Shown one piece after another: positions 35,566 to 43,190 of a DNA stretch of 64,000 bases (the stretch's first letter is position 1; each line of letters opens with the position of its first letter). Source of the DNA: Niabella ginsenosidivorans (lineage in GTDB: Bacteria; Bacteroidota; Bacteroidia; Chitinophagales; Chitinophagaceae); NCBI RefSeq assembly GCF_001654455.1, contig NZ_CP015772.1, positions 744,001 to 808,000 on the forward strand, given 5' to 3'. Below the pieces are notes generated by a model. That model was not told the origin of the DNA, did not search any database, and worked only from the letters and a program-made list of their open reading frames with translations. The position numbers and the translations under genes were made by a program.

Positions 35566-36186
35566 ATGAGCGTTAAAAAAGATGCTGAGGAAATAATTGA
35601 ACCCAAAGATGTGTTTGTGGGCAAAAAAGATGCGCCCATAACCCTGATGGAATTTGGAGAATATGAAAGCGAAGAATGTGCCAAAGCAAATGAAGTTGTG
35701 AAGCAGATCCTGGAGGCTTATGAAGGAAAAGTAAAATTCAATTTCCGGCATTTTCCACAAACAAGAATTCATCAGAGAAGCCTGAAGGCAGCTGAGTCTG
35801 CCATTGCCGCCGCCCAGGAGGGAAAATTCTGGGAAATGCATAACGTGCTGTTCCAAAACAGGAGGAACCTCGGCACTACCAGTTTAAAATTGCATTCCAA
35901 GGATGCAGGCGTAAAGAATAAAAATTTCCTGGAGGAACTGGTGAATGGTACTTATGGCTGGCAGGTGCAGGATGATTTAAAATATGGTTTGGATCTGGGG
36001 GTAAAAGAGGTGCCTACCTTCTTTATAAACGGAGTAATGATAAAAGGCAAAACCACTTATGCGCTGTTGAGCGGAGCCATTGAAGAAGCATTAAAAGGAG
36101 TAAAGAAAAAAGCAGCCGCAAAAACAAAAGCAAAGCCTAAAACTGCTGCAAAAACACCAGCAAAGACTAAAGCAAAATCAAAGTAA
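35566..36186 (+). CDS. DsbA-family thioredoxin-fold protein with SxxC site and basic tail
   Basis: 206 residues of the Thioredoxin_4/DsbA group. The strand-loop LMEFGEYESEECAKANEVV occupies the active-site position: Ser35-Glu-Glu-Cys38 replaces the usual CxxC, so only the second cysteine remains. The helical insert and cis-proline loop EVPTFFINGVMIKG are intact. There is no signal peptide, so it is probably cytoplasmic. The last ~30 residues are an Ala/Lys/Pro repeat tail (KTKAKPKTAAKTPAKTK) like histone H1 or bacterial HU-like tails, suggesting nucleic-acid contact. Its reductase or isomerase role is uncertain. Confidence 0.8.
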   Translation: MSVKKDAEEIIEPKDVFVGKKDAPITLMEFGEYESEECAKANEVVKQILEAYEGKVKFNFRHFPQTRIHQRSLKAAESAIAAAQEGKFWEMHNVLFQNRRNLGTTSLKLHSKDAGVKNKNFLEELVNGTYGWQVQDDLKYGLDLGVKEVPTFFINGVMIKGKTTYALLSGAIEEALKGVKKKAAAKTKAKPKTAAKTPAKTKAKSK

Positions 36187-36282
36187 GTATCTGGTAAAAG
36201 ATTAAATGCCAGATGTTTTATTGCGCTATATATCTTAAGCGTCACAATAGCATCATTAAATTGTAAACTTTTTTATACGTCT

Positions 36283-36318
36283 CGTGAAACCCTTTGCTGT
36301 AAAGGGTTTCACGCTTTT
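36283..36318 (+). terminator. Strong hairpin terminator after the DsbA-like gene
   Basis: Perfect 13-bp arms CGTGAAACCCTTT and AAAGGGTTTCACG around a 5-base loop, followed by CTTTTAT. Confidence 0.75.
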
Positions 36319-36579
36319 ATATACCCCGGCCTGCCGCTTAACTATTAAGCAAACGGCTGTTGTTCCGCCCGGTGCCGGGTATAAAAAATAAGAGAACGAG
36401 GCGAAAAGATTTTTTTTCTGCATACGAAAAAAAAATAGCGGATTAAATTTTTTTTATGTTGAATAAATGTGGATATTCGCTGTCCCGCGAAACCTTTTTT
36501 GTCACTATAGAGAAAATGATTTTTGCCGGACCTTTAAGAGAAACTTATCTAAATGAACATATAAATTACGTAACTTCTG
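36319..36579. other. AT-rich region upstream of dnaA
   Basis: It has several A and T runs (e.g. 36412-36460) and one DnaA-box-like TGTGGATAT at 36468-36476 (8 of 9 to the reverse of TTATCCACA). One near-match is too little to call oriC; it could serve dnaA autoregulation. No coding sequence. Confidence 0.35.
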
Positions 36580-38013
36580 ATGGAGAAAAATGTCGAAAAA
36601 ATCTGGTCTAATTGCTTAAAGATTATAAAAGACATTGTTGAATGGCAGCACTACAAAACATGGTTTGAACCTATTAAAGCGATCTCATTAAAAAATAATG
36701 TACTGGTCATTCAGGTGCCCAGTCAATTCTTTTTTGAATATCTTGAAGAACATTACGTAAATTTATTGGCAAAGACATTAAAACGTGAGCTAGGAAAAGA
36801 AGCACGCCTGGAATACCGGATAATGGTAGACAGTGGTAACAGCAAAAACAAACCGCTGACAATGGACGTAACAGGCACTGGTTACAAAACCTATTCTAAT
36901 AACGAAATGGACTTTCCACTCGTGATTAATAATCCTGTAAAAAATCCGTTTGTTATTCCCGGCATTAAAAAAATGCAGATTGACCCCCAGTTGAACATCA
37001 ACTATACGTTTGATGCTTATATTGAGGGGGATTGTAACCGTGTGGCCCGCCGTGCTGGTAAAACGGTTGCCGAAAAGCCGGGCGCGAACTCTTTTAACCC
37101 GTTGGTCGTATACGGCGGGGTGGGGCTTGGAAAAACACACCTGGTGCAGGCCATTGGGAATGAGGTAAAGAAAATGCACCCTAATAAGATCGTACTTTAT
37201 GTAAGCTCTGAAAAGTTCATCAACCAGTTTATGGATCATAGCCGAAACAACGCGATCAATGATTTTATTCATTTTTACCAGTTGATCGATGTTCTGATCG
37301 TGGATGATGTACAGTTTTTCAATAAAGCTGAAAAGTCGCAGGATGCTTTTTTTGCCATCTTTAACCATTTGCACCAGTCCGGAAAACAACTGATCCTTAC
37401 TTCAGATAAATCTCCCAAAGACCTGGAAGGGGTACAGGAGCGCCTGCTGAGCAGGTTTCGTTGGGGCTTAAGTGCTGATTTACAGATACCGGATTATGAA
37501 ACGCGTATTGAGATCCTGGAGCGCAAGATGAAGGCCGACGGACTGGAAATGCCCAGGGAGGTGGTGAAGTATATTGCTTATAATATTAATAGTAATGTAA
37601 GGGAACTGGAAGGAGCTTTGATCTCTTTGTTAGCACAATCTTCGCTGAACAGGAGGGAAATTGATCTTGACCTGGCAAAGAAGGTCTTACGCAATTTCAT
37701 CAAGTCATCCAGCAAGGAGATCACCATAGACACCATCCAGAAAATGGTGTGCGATTATTTCAATGTGCCCTATGATAAACTGCTGCAGAAAACCCGTAAA
37801 CGGGAAATTGTGCAGGCCCGCCAGATCACTATGTACCTGGCCAAGTCATTTACCAAGAACAGCCTTAAAACAATCGGGGAGCATTTTGGCGGAAGAGATC
37901 ATACAACCGTGATCCATTCCTGCCAGACGGTAAAGGACCTGATGGATACAGATGCTGTTTTCCGTGAAAATGTGCTGGAACTGCATCAGAAAGTACAGTT
38001 AGCGGCTATGTAA
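36580..38013 (+). CDS. dnaA: Chromosomal replication initiator DnaA
   Basis: 477 residues. Domain I (residues 1-80) begins with EKIWSNCLKIIKDIV, followed by a short linker. The AAA+ domain has Walker A GGVGLGKTHLVQAIGNE (~180), Walker B VLIVDDVQFF and the sensor/arginine region LLSRFRWGLSADLQIPDYE. The C-terminal DNA-binding domain carries the DnaA signature GGRDHTTVIHS. It recognises DnaA boxes and opens the origin. No dnaN follows; instead tRNA-Ser lies 104 bp downstream. Confidence 0.98.
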   Translation: MEKNVEKIWSNCLKIIKDIVEWQHYKTWFEPIKAISLKNNVLVIQVPSQFFFEYLEEHYVNLLAKTLKRELGKEARLEYRIMVDSGNSKNKPLTMDVTGTGYKTYSNNEMDFPLVINNPVKNPFVIPGIKKMQIDPQLNINYTFDAYIEGDCNRVARRAGKTVAEKPGANSFNPLVVYGGVGLGKTHLVQAIGNEVKKMHPNKIVLYVSSEKFINQFMDHSRNNAINDFIHFYQLIDVLIVDDVQFFNKAEKSQDAFFAIFNHLHQSGKQLILTSDKSPKDLEGVQERLLSRFRWGLSADLQIPDYETRIEILERKMKADGLEMPREVVKYIAYNINSNVRELEGALISLLAQSSLNRREIDLDLAKKVLRNFIKSSSKEITIDTIQKMVCDYFNVPYDKLLQKTRKREIVQARQITMYLAKSFTKNSLKTIGEHFGGRDHTTVIHSCQTVKDLMDTDAVFRENVLELHQKVQLAAM

Positions 38014-38086
38014 TAAAAGCACCGTTCTTTTTAAAATTATTTTCCTGAATTCGGGGTATTTTTTAGTTTATATAATTGAGTTTCTC

Positions 38087-38094
38087 TATTTTTG
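38087..38094 (+). promoter_or_regulatory. -7 promoter element of tRNA-Ser
   Basis: TATTTTTG, an exact TAnnTTTG match, 23 bp upstream of the mature tRNA 5' end. It is followed by CAACCC, where transcription would start. Confidence 0.65.
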
Positions 38095-38117
38095 CAACCC
38101 CTGTAAGGAATTCAGCC

Positions 38118-38206
38118 GGTGAGGTGGATGAGTGGCTGAAATCAGTAGTTTGCTAAACTGCCGTACGGGTTAAACTGTACCGCGGGTTCGAATCCCGCCC
38201 TCACCG
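38118..38206 (+). tRNA. tRNA-Ser(GCT)
   Basis: A complete cloverleaf of 89 nt. The acceptor GGTGAGG pairs with CCTCACC (38199-38205) and the discriminator is G38206. The anticodon stem is GTAGT/ACTGC with loop TTGCTAA, anticodon GCT at 38152-38154. A long variable arm (about 38162-38181) marks a class II tRNA. The T arm is GCGGG-TTCGAAT-CCCGC. CCA is not encoded. An integrase remnant follows about 250 bp downstream. Confidence 0.95.
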
Positions 38207-38230
38207 CAATTAAGATGATCAAATCTTTGT

Positions 38231-38268
38231 AAAAAGCTCGGAAATGCAGTGTTTTCGGGCTTTTTTCT
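38231..38268 (+). terminator. Terminator of tRNA-Ser
   Basis: AAAAAGCTCGGAAA, 7-base loop, TTTTCGGGCTTTTTT: a 14-bp stem with two G-U pairs and a T-run, 25 bp after the tRNA. Confidence 0.75.
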
Positions 38269-38321
38269 TTTCCTGCCCTATCAAAATTGCATAAAAAATC
38301 TCTATTTTAAAGCGCGTAAAT

Positions 38322-38357
38322 CGTTGAGTCTTTGAACCTCCAAAAAAGTACTCAACG
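38322..38357. repeat. Inverted repeat between tRNA-Ser and integrase remnant
   Basis: CGTTGAGT (38322-38329) and ACTCAACG (38350-38357), 20-bp spacer. It may be an arm-type or att-region element given the integrase remnant downstream, but this is inference. Confidence 0.35.
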
Positions 38358-38456
38358 GATTCGGCGCAAACCCGCTCCCGGTAAGGGTTCAGCGGATGAA
38401 CATCTTGTTTTGGAAAGAGCTCATTTCGACATTTGTAAACCTTAAAATGAGCAATT

Positions 38457-38663
38457 ATGTTAGAAAAAGGTACCAGGCTGTTTTTCTTATTAAAAAAGCC
38501 CCCAAATTGCCAGAAAGGTAATTCCAAAAACGTTTATTTAAAAATTACAGTAGATGGCATTCCCAAAGAGCTTTCCTGTAAGCGGAAATGAGGCCCCCGG
38601 CGCTGGAATGTGCATGCTGGCCGGGCCTCTGGTACTTGTACACTTTGCAAACGATGCCTTTGA
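38457..38663 (+). pseudogene. N-terminal remnant of a tyrosine recombinase (integrase)
   Basis: ATG 38457 encodes 44 residues: MLEKGTRLFFLLKKPP, then KNVYLKITVDGIPKELS and CKRK before a TGA at 38589-38591. In the same frame it continues GPRRWNVHAGRASGT. This is the arm-DNA-binding domain of Bacteroidota site-specific integrases, whose pattern is KRxW-x-P-x-RWN-x-x-AGRAxGT; the TGA falls exactly where the conserved Trp codon (TGG) should be. Beyond SGT the homology ends, so the catalytic domain is lost. The position just after tRNA-Ser fits a tRNA-targeting element. Confidence 0.75.
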
Positions 38664-38884
38664 TCCAAAGGGTAATTGCCGGATCGTGGAAAAATGGTAA
38701 CAGCCATCGTCATTCATGACGAGATTATTGTGGGGAAGAACATCGCCGGAAATTGCAGCTTCACCAGATGCGATCTCCAGGATTGGCGCTTAATTTGTTT
38801 TGATCTTAACAATATCCCCGTTCTTATTTCTTGAACTAGTTCAAGAGAGATAATGTGGCGAGTAAATAACTTGCATGAAAAATT
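38664..38884. other. Spacer between integrase remnant and dioxygenase gene
   Basis: No gene is supported. It carries the palindrome at 38831-38844 (separate entry) and a weak -7-like TAACTTG at 38867-38873. Confidence 0.4.
38831..38844. promoter_or_regulatory. Crp/Fnr-type palindrome upstream of the dioxygenase gene
   Basis: TTGAA-CTAG-TTCAA, extended to a perfect 16-bp palindrome by flanking C and G. Its centre is about 41-42 bp upstream of the start predicted from TAACTTG (38867-38873), the class II activator position for Crp. Related sites: 42257-42270 and 44664-44677. Confidence 0.45.
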
Positions 38885-39814
38885 ATGAATAATCAAATAC
38901 TGGGCCTGCATCATATTACTGCGATCGCCGGTAATGCAAAAAGGAACCTGGATTTCTATACCAGGGTGTTGGGCATGCGCCTGGTCAAAAAAACGGTGAA
39001 TTTTGACGATCCGGGCACCTACCACTTTTATTTTGGTAATGAAACTGGTACGCCTGGGACATTGCTGACATTTTTTCCCTGGGAGAACGCAGGACCGGGA
39101 TCACCTGGCGACGGTATGGCTACACATATTGGTTATGCTGTTCCTGTCAGCAGCCTTGGATTTTGGAAGAAGCGGCTGAAAGAATATGGTACTCATTTTG
39201 AAGAAGCAGAGGTCTTTGGTGAAAAGCTGATTGAGTTTAAAGATCCGGATGGCCTTCAATTACAATTTATAGAACCGGGCAAACCGGATCCCAGGACAGC
39301 ATGGCTGGTAAACGGTATTGATGAAAGTACGGCCTTAAAGGGGTTTCATAACGTGACGTTGACACTTCGAAGATCAGATGCCACTGCAAGGGTTTTGACA
39401 GATATTCTCGGGTATCAGCTAATGCAGCAGGAGGCGAACCGCTACCGGTTTGTAACAGCTGCCATTGATACGGCCGGTATAGTAGATATTATCGAAGACG
39501 CGAATGCTCCTTACGGTCGCAGTGCTGTGGGAACGAATCATCATATCGCATTCAGGGTAAAGAATGAGGATGTTCTAATGGAATACCGTGAAAAAGTAGT
39601 TGCCGCCGGCTTAAACATCACTCCAAAGATTGACCGGGACTACTTCTTTTCACTATATTTCCGGGAACCGGGTGGGGTGCTCTTCGAAATAGCAACTGAT
39701 AATCCCGGATTTACCCGGGACGAACCGCTGGAGGCATTGGGAACCCGGTTAAAGCTGCCAAAGCAGTATGAGCTGATGCGCGCAGAGATTGAGCGGGCGC
39801 TGCCGGATTTATAG
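38885..39814 (+). CDS. Ring-cleaving dioxygenase (VOC superfamily)
   Basis: A glyoxalase/bleomycin-resistance/dioxygenase protein of 309 residues with two tandem VOC modules (about 5-140 and 150-290), like MhqO/MhqA of quinone resistance. Metal ligands are His in LGLHHITAIAGNAKRN, His in GTNHHIAFRV and Glu in PGGVLFEIATDNPGF; a further VOC strand is YHFYFGNETGTPGTLLTFF. It would open a hydroquinone or catechol-type ring. It is the first gene of the accessory region after the tRNA, with a Crp-like palindrome in its promoter. Confidence 0.88.
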   Translation: MNNQILGLHHITAIAGNAKRNLDFYTRVLGMRLVKKTVNFDDPGTYHFYFGNETGTPGTLLTFFPWENAGPGSPGDGMATHIGYAVPVSSLGFWKKRLKEYGTHFEEAEVFGEKLIEFKDPDGLQLQFIEPGKPDPRTAWLVNGIDESTALKGFHNVTLTLRRSDATARVLTDILGYQLMQQEANRYRFVTAAIDTAGIVDIIEDANAPYGRSAVGTNHHIAFRVKNEDVLMEYREKVVAAGLNITPKIDRDYFFSLYFREPGGVLFEIATDNPGFTRDEPLEALGTRLKLPKQYELMRAEIERALPDL

Positions 39815-39937
39815 AACGTGCACCGCCGGATTCTATCAGTAAATTTGAAAAAGGAGAGCGCGTTCAGTTCAGCGCTGTTTATAGTAAGATTTACAAAATG
39901 ATTCATCTGTTAAATATCAGGCCTGCCGGCGCCTACC

Positions 39938-40129
39938 TTGAAAAAGCGAAGAAGTGCAGATCCGGCTTCACGGCCAGGGGCTGTTGCCACAGATGTACTT
40001 GGAGTAGCACCGTTCCTGAATGTAAAGCGGTATACGCTGCTGAATGCGGCGGTTATAGAAAAAGTATATAAGGGTGTGGCGCACGCGACCATTACGGATG
40101 AGATTGAACAACCCAAAAATCATTTTTAA
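39938..40129 (+). CDS. Possible small or fragmentary protein
   Basis: A 63-codon frame with a TTG start and no in-frame ATG, ending 8 bp before the cupin gene. It reads VATDVLGVAPFLNVKRYTLL and AVIEKVYKGVAHATITDE, which looks like real protein but matches no family I know. Immediately before, another frame (39837 onward) gives KFEKGERVQFSAVYSKIY. The two could be pieces of one broken gene within 39815-40137. Low confidence. Confidence 0.3.
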   Translation: MKKRRSADPASRPGAVATDVLGVAPFLNVKRYTLLNAAVIEKVYKGVAHATITDEIEQPKNHF

Positions 40130-40137
40130 GTAAGATT

Positions 40138-40488
40138 ATGAAAATAACCCGGATTTATTCTGACGAGCAGGGGCATTCATATTTTGAAGATGTGGAAATT
40201 CCTTTGGAATACCAGGGAGCGATCGGCTCGCTTTCGGAGAGATTCCCCGTAAAGATATTACAGTTTAGAAAAGTTCCTGCGGATTATGATTATACCTTTC
40301 ATTGTGCACCGCAGCGGCAGTACATTGTATTATTAGACGGCGGAGTAGAAATAGAAACATCGTTGGGTGAAAAAAGACGGTTCCATACCGGTGAAATTTT
40401 GTTGGTGGAAGATACGGAAGGCCGGGGACATAAAACCAGGAATCTTGAAAACAGGGAAAGGACTTCTTTGTTTATTCACCTGGATTAA
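40138..40488 (+). CDS. Cupin-domain protein
   Basis: A single-domain cupin of 116 residues. Beta-barrel motifs are ADYDYTFHCAPQRQYIVLLDG (motif 1 region with His and Gln) and GEILLVEDTEGRGHKTRN (motif 2 with the terminal His). Similar proteins are annotated as cupin/AraC-N-like small-molecule binders. It sits between the ring-cleaving dioxygenase and the M17 N-domain gene. The substrate is unknown. Confidence 0.8.
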   Translation: MKITRIYSDEQGHSYFEDVEIPLEYQGAIGSLSERFPVKILQFRKVPADYDYTFHCAPQRQYIVLLDGGVEIETSLGEKRRFHTGEILLVEDTEGRGHKTRNLENRERTSLFIHLD

Positions 40489-40723
40489 AACCGGTGGATT
40501 ATTGCTGACAGCAAAAGTACTTGGTTAAGGCACGGAAAGCTGCTCTTACTATCGGGAGTATCATTTCTGTTATATGAACCGTTTTGTTTCCCGGAATACA
40601 GGCATATGCAATCTTGAAAACTTCCGGTTTCATTAATGAGGTTATTCCTGATCATAAAGATGCGTTATTTCATTAATTCAAGGCTGGCAATCAGATGCTG
40701 ATTCATGGTTTAAATGTATAGTT

Positions 40724-41470
40724 ATGAAAAATAAACAATTCCTGTTTGTCAGAAATGGAATACTGGCATTAGTATTAGCAGCTTTTACAACAGTTGGTTT
40801 TGCACAGCAACCCACCACTGCAACAACTACGGCAACCGGCACTTCTAAAACCTGGGGTACCGTTGACGGCGTAAAACTGACTGGATGGGTTCAGGGGCCT
40901 GCTGCTGCAGCTGCCGATTTACAGATTGCCTGTGTGTTTGAATATACCGAAGGTGATATTTTCAATTCGCCACCGGCCTTACCCCCAGCCTTAAACGGAT
41001 TGATACATTTGGACAGGGCCTTGAAAGGGCAATTAACCAAAATCAGGAAAAGCGGAAAATTTGACGGGCATTATCTGGAAACGTTTTACCTCAATCTTTC
41101 CAAAGGAACCATTGCCGGAAGAAAATTATTGTTGATTGGTTTAGGAAACCGAAGCAATTTTAATGAAGATATTATGATAGCCGTCGGCAAAGTAGCTACA
41201 AGAGAAGCCTTGAAGTTGGGTGTAAAAAATTTTGCATTTGCCAGCGATATTAAAGATGCCGGAATTGACTCCAAAACAGCTGTCGTTGCGGGAAATGTTG
41301 CTAGAGGTGTTATCAACGAATACAAAGCACAGAACCTGTTGAAATCACAGGGGCTTACCAAATTCAAGCCTTTGAAAGAAGTGTTCCTGTTGGCTGGCCC
41401 GTCCTTTTTTGAAGTAGCCGGTGCCGGTATTTCTGAGGCAATAACAGAGGCAGATAAAATGGTTAATTAA
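40724..41470 (+). CDS. Exported M17-peptidase N-terminal-domain protein
   Basis: 248 residues. A signal peptide ends at VGFAQ; a threonine-rich linker follows. The rest resembles only the N-terminal, macro-like domain of leucyl aminopeptidases (KLLLIGLGNRSNFNED, MIAVGKVATREALKLGVKNF, AGNVARGVINEYKAQ). The catalytic di-zinc domain is absent although the ORF is intact, so it is not a peptidase in the normal sense. A 15-bp palindrome (AATCAG-ATG-CTGATT, 40689-40703) lies 21 bp upstream. The hydrolase gene follows 49 bp later. Confidence 0.75.
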   Translation: MKNKQFLFVRNGILALVLAAFTTVGFAQQPTTATTTATGTSKTWGTVDGVKLTGWVQGPAAAAADLQIACVFEYTEGDIFNSPPALPPALNGLIHLDRALKGQLTKIRKSGKFDGHYLETFYLNLSKGTIAGRKLLLIGLGNRSNFNEDIMIAVGKVATREALKLGVKNFAFASDIKDAGIDSKTAVVAGNVARGVINEYKAQNLLKSQGLTKFKPLKEVFLLAGPSFFEVAGAGISEAITEADKMVN

Positions 41471-41519
41471 CCCGGATACTGTTTAAATAAAATCTATCTT
41501 ATAATTTAAATTTTTTAAA

Positions 41520-42152
41520 ATGAGCAGCATTAAACCCATCAGAGATCCCAAAACAGACCATTTGATCTCACCTGAAAATTCGGCGCTTATCCTTATTGAC
41601 TACCAGCCTTTACAGGTAAACTCGGTAAGGTCTATGGATCACGTGGAATTGGTAAAGAATATAGTAACCGTTTCTAAACTGGCCAAAGGATTTAATATTC
41701 CCATTATTCTTACTACGGTGAATGTAGAAAGCGGTATCAATAAACCTACTATCAAACACATCAAAGAGATTTTGCCGGATATTAAAGAAATAGACAGAAC
41801 CACGGTAAATTCCTGGGAAGACAAAGAATTTCAGGATGCCGTAAAAGCATTGGGCAAAAAGAAATTGGTTATTTGTGCATTGTGGACAGAAGTATGTTTA
41901 TGCTTTCCTGCTTTAGACCTTATTAAAGAAGGATATGAGGTTTATACCCTTGTAGATGCAGTTGGCGGCACTTCTGCCATTGCTCACGAAACGGCATTAC
42001 GCAGAATGGAACAGGCTGGAGTACAGCTGTCTTCAGTAACACAATATGCATGCGAACTGCAAAGAGACTGGAATCGACTGAATACCAAACCCGTATTCTT
42101 TGACGCGTTAATGGAAAACGGATCTTTCTTTGTAGAAACCCTGCGTTGGTAA
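41520..42152 (+). CDS. Isochorismatase-like cysteine hydrolase
   Basis: A YcaC/isochorismatase-fold hydrolase of 210 residues. The catalytic Asp is in SALILIDYQPLQVN, the Lys region precedes LVICALWTEVCLCFPALDL, which supplies the nucleophile Cys and its cis-peptide. VDAVGGTSAIAHETALRRME is typical of YcaC-type enzymes. Substrate unknown (amide or imide of small molecules). It is probably co-transcribed with the M17-domain gene and followed by the palindrome at 42257. Confidence 0.88.
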   Translation: MSSIKPIRDPKTDHLISPENSALILIDYQPLQVNSVRSMDHVELVKNIVTVSKLAKGFNIPIILTTVNVESGINKPTIKHIKEILPDIKEIDRTTVNSWEDKEFQDAVKALGKKKLVICALWTEVCLCFPALDLIKEGYEVYTLVDAVGGTSAIAHETALRRMEQAGVQLSSVTQYACELQRDWNRLNTKPVFFDALMENGSFFVETLRW

Positions 42153-42256
42153 TATTGCTGCTGTATTTTGATGTCTGTGGTTGCAGCGGGCCTGATAAGT
42201 GAAGATTGTTATCGGTTCGCCTGATCCGGAGCATCTTTATTTTATAGGGTCTTTTA

Positions 42257-42270
42257 TTGAACCAGTTCAA
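42257..42270. promoter_or_regulatory. Crp/Fnr-type palindrome (second site)
   Basis: TTGAA-CCAG-TTCAA, within a longer inverted repeat (42251-42276) whose 12-bp arms include TTTTA on the left and TAAAA on the right. It lies 105 bp after the hydrolase stop and 317 bp before the Crp/Fnr gene. It could also act as a hairpin terminator of the hydrolase unit. Confidence 0.4.
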
Positions 42271-42334
42271 TAAAAGGGCCTGTATGCACTGTTTTTTTTA
42301 TGAAAAGCGATCTTATTTCGTCATTCTATTTACC

Positions 42335-42396
42335 TTGGTACAAGAAGTACTGTATAGTACGGTTAGAGAGCAAGGCTGGGGTGTCTACCTCAGCCA
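42335..42396 (+). repeat. Intergenic repeat element, copy 1, with GGCTGGGG hairpin
   Basis: Starts TTGGTAC and ends with hairpin GGCTGGGG-TGTCTA-CCTCAGCC (42374-42395). It aligns over about 60 bp with 44741-44801. In both copies a TTGAA-N4-TTCAA palindrome lies 63-64 bp upstream. The rest of the 434-bp spacer 42153-42586 has no supported gene. Confidence 0.6.
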
Positions 42397-42586
42397 GTAG
42401 GAGAAATAATATTTAATTTTAATATTCTTACGCGTATGAAATGTTTTGAGGCCTTTGTTTTTGAGAAATGGAACTTTTTATTAAATTGAGCCATACAACA
42501 GTGGCCGCCCTTTTCAAAATTAATCACCCTGGTTTTCTGTTCAGAACATCATAACAGACCTCTTCTTATCGCAATGTTTAAATGCT

Positions 42587-43183
42587 ATGTTTAAGAACAT
42601 CATCAAAAATGCGAGTAAATGGATTCACCTCGACAGTGATGAAAAAGAGCTGTTCATCAATTTTTTGCAGCCGGCTTTTGTGCCCAAAAAAACGGTACTG
42701 TTGCGGGAAGGTGAGATTTGCAATTTTGAAGCGTATATTCAAAGAGGATGCGTGCGCACTTATTATGTGGATCAATATAAAACCGAAGTTACACTGCAGT
42801 TTGCGGTAGAAGATTGGTGGGTGAGTGACATTGCGTCCTTTCATGAGCATCGCCCGTCCAAAATGTTTATTGAAACGATCGAGGACTGCACCTTATATAT
42901 GTTATCTCCCAAATCGAAAGAGGAGTTGCTTCGGCAAATACCGAAATTTGAAAGGGTATTCCGGATGCTCGTACAACGGAACCTGTCTACCTATCAGTTT
43001 CGCCTGTTCAATATGGCAACACAGGATACGGTGGATAGATACCTGAATTTTATCAGTCTCTATCCGACCATACCTGAGCGGGTACCTCAATATCATATTG
43101 CCTCTTACCTGGGTGTTTCACCTGAGATGGTCAGTAAAGCAAGAAAAAAAATTGCCAAGAGACGAACAGGAAGATCTCAGTAA
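42587..43183 (+). CDS. Crp/Fnr family transcriptional regulator
   Basis: 198 residues. The cyclic-nucleotide-binding-type beta roll spans about residues 10-125 (KKTVLLREGEICNFEAYIQRG, SDIASFHEHRPSKMFIE, DCTLYMLSPKSKEELL). The C-terminal winged-helix recognition region is YHIASYLGVSPEMVSKARK. No iron-sulfur cysteine cluster is seen, and the cNMP pocket is not conserved, as in most Bacteroidota members, so the ligand is unknown. Three palindromes of Crp/Fnr spacing lie nearby (38831, 42257, 44664). It is convergent with the surface protein gene. Confidence 0.9.
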   Translation: MFKNIIKNASKWIHLDSDEKELFINFLQPAFVPKKTVLLREGEICNFEAYIQRGCVRTYYVDQYKTEVTLQFAVEDWWVSDIASFHEHRPSKMFIETIEDCTLYMLSPKSKEELLRQIPKFERVFRMLVQRNLSTYQFRLFNMATQDTVDRYLNFISLYPTIPERVPQYHIASYLGVSPEMVSKARKKIAKRRTGRSQ

Positions 43184-43190
43184 TTACCGG

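Noticed and set aside
36319-36579. Origin of replication call upstream of dnaA
   Set aside because: Only one imperfect DnaA box; the evidence is too thin for oriC.
38219-38527. 102-codon minus-strand frame after tRNA-Ser
   Set aside because: It runs through the tRNA terminator and antisense to the integrase remnant; the protein has no recognisable pattern, whereas the plus strand shows a clear integrase domain.
38714-39025. 103-codon minus-strand frame overlapping the dioxygenase start
   Set aside because: It overlaps the start of a well-supported VOC gene on the other strand and has no family features.
42251-42276. Pure intrinsic-terminator interpretation of the long palindrome after the hydrolase gene
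   Set aside because: There is no adjacent U-tract (the T-run is 15 bp or more away) and the same core recurs upstream of other genes, so an operator or repeat origin is at least as likely.
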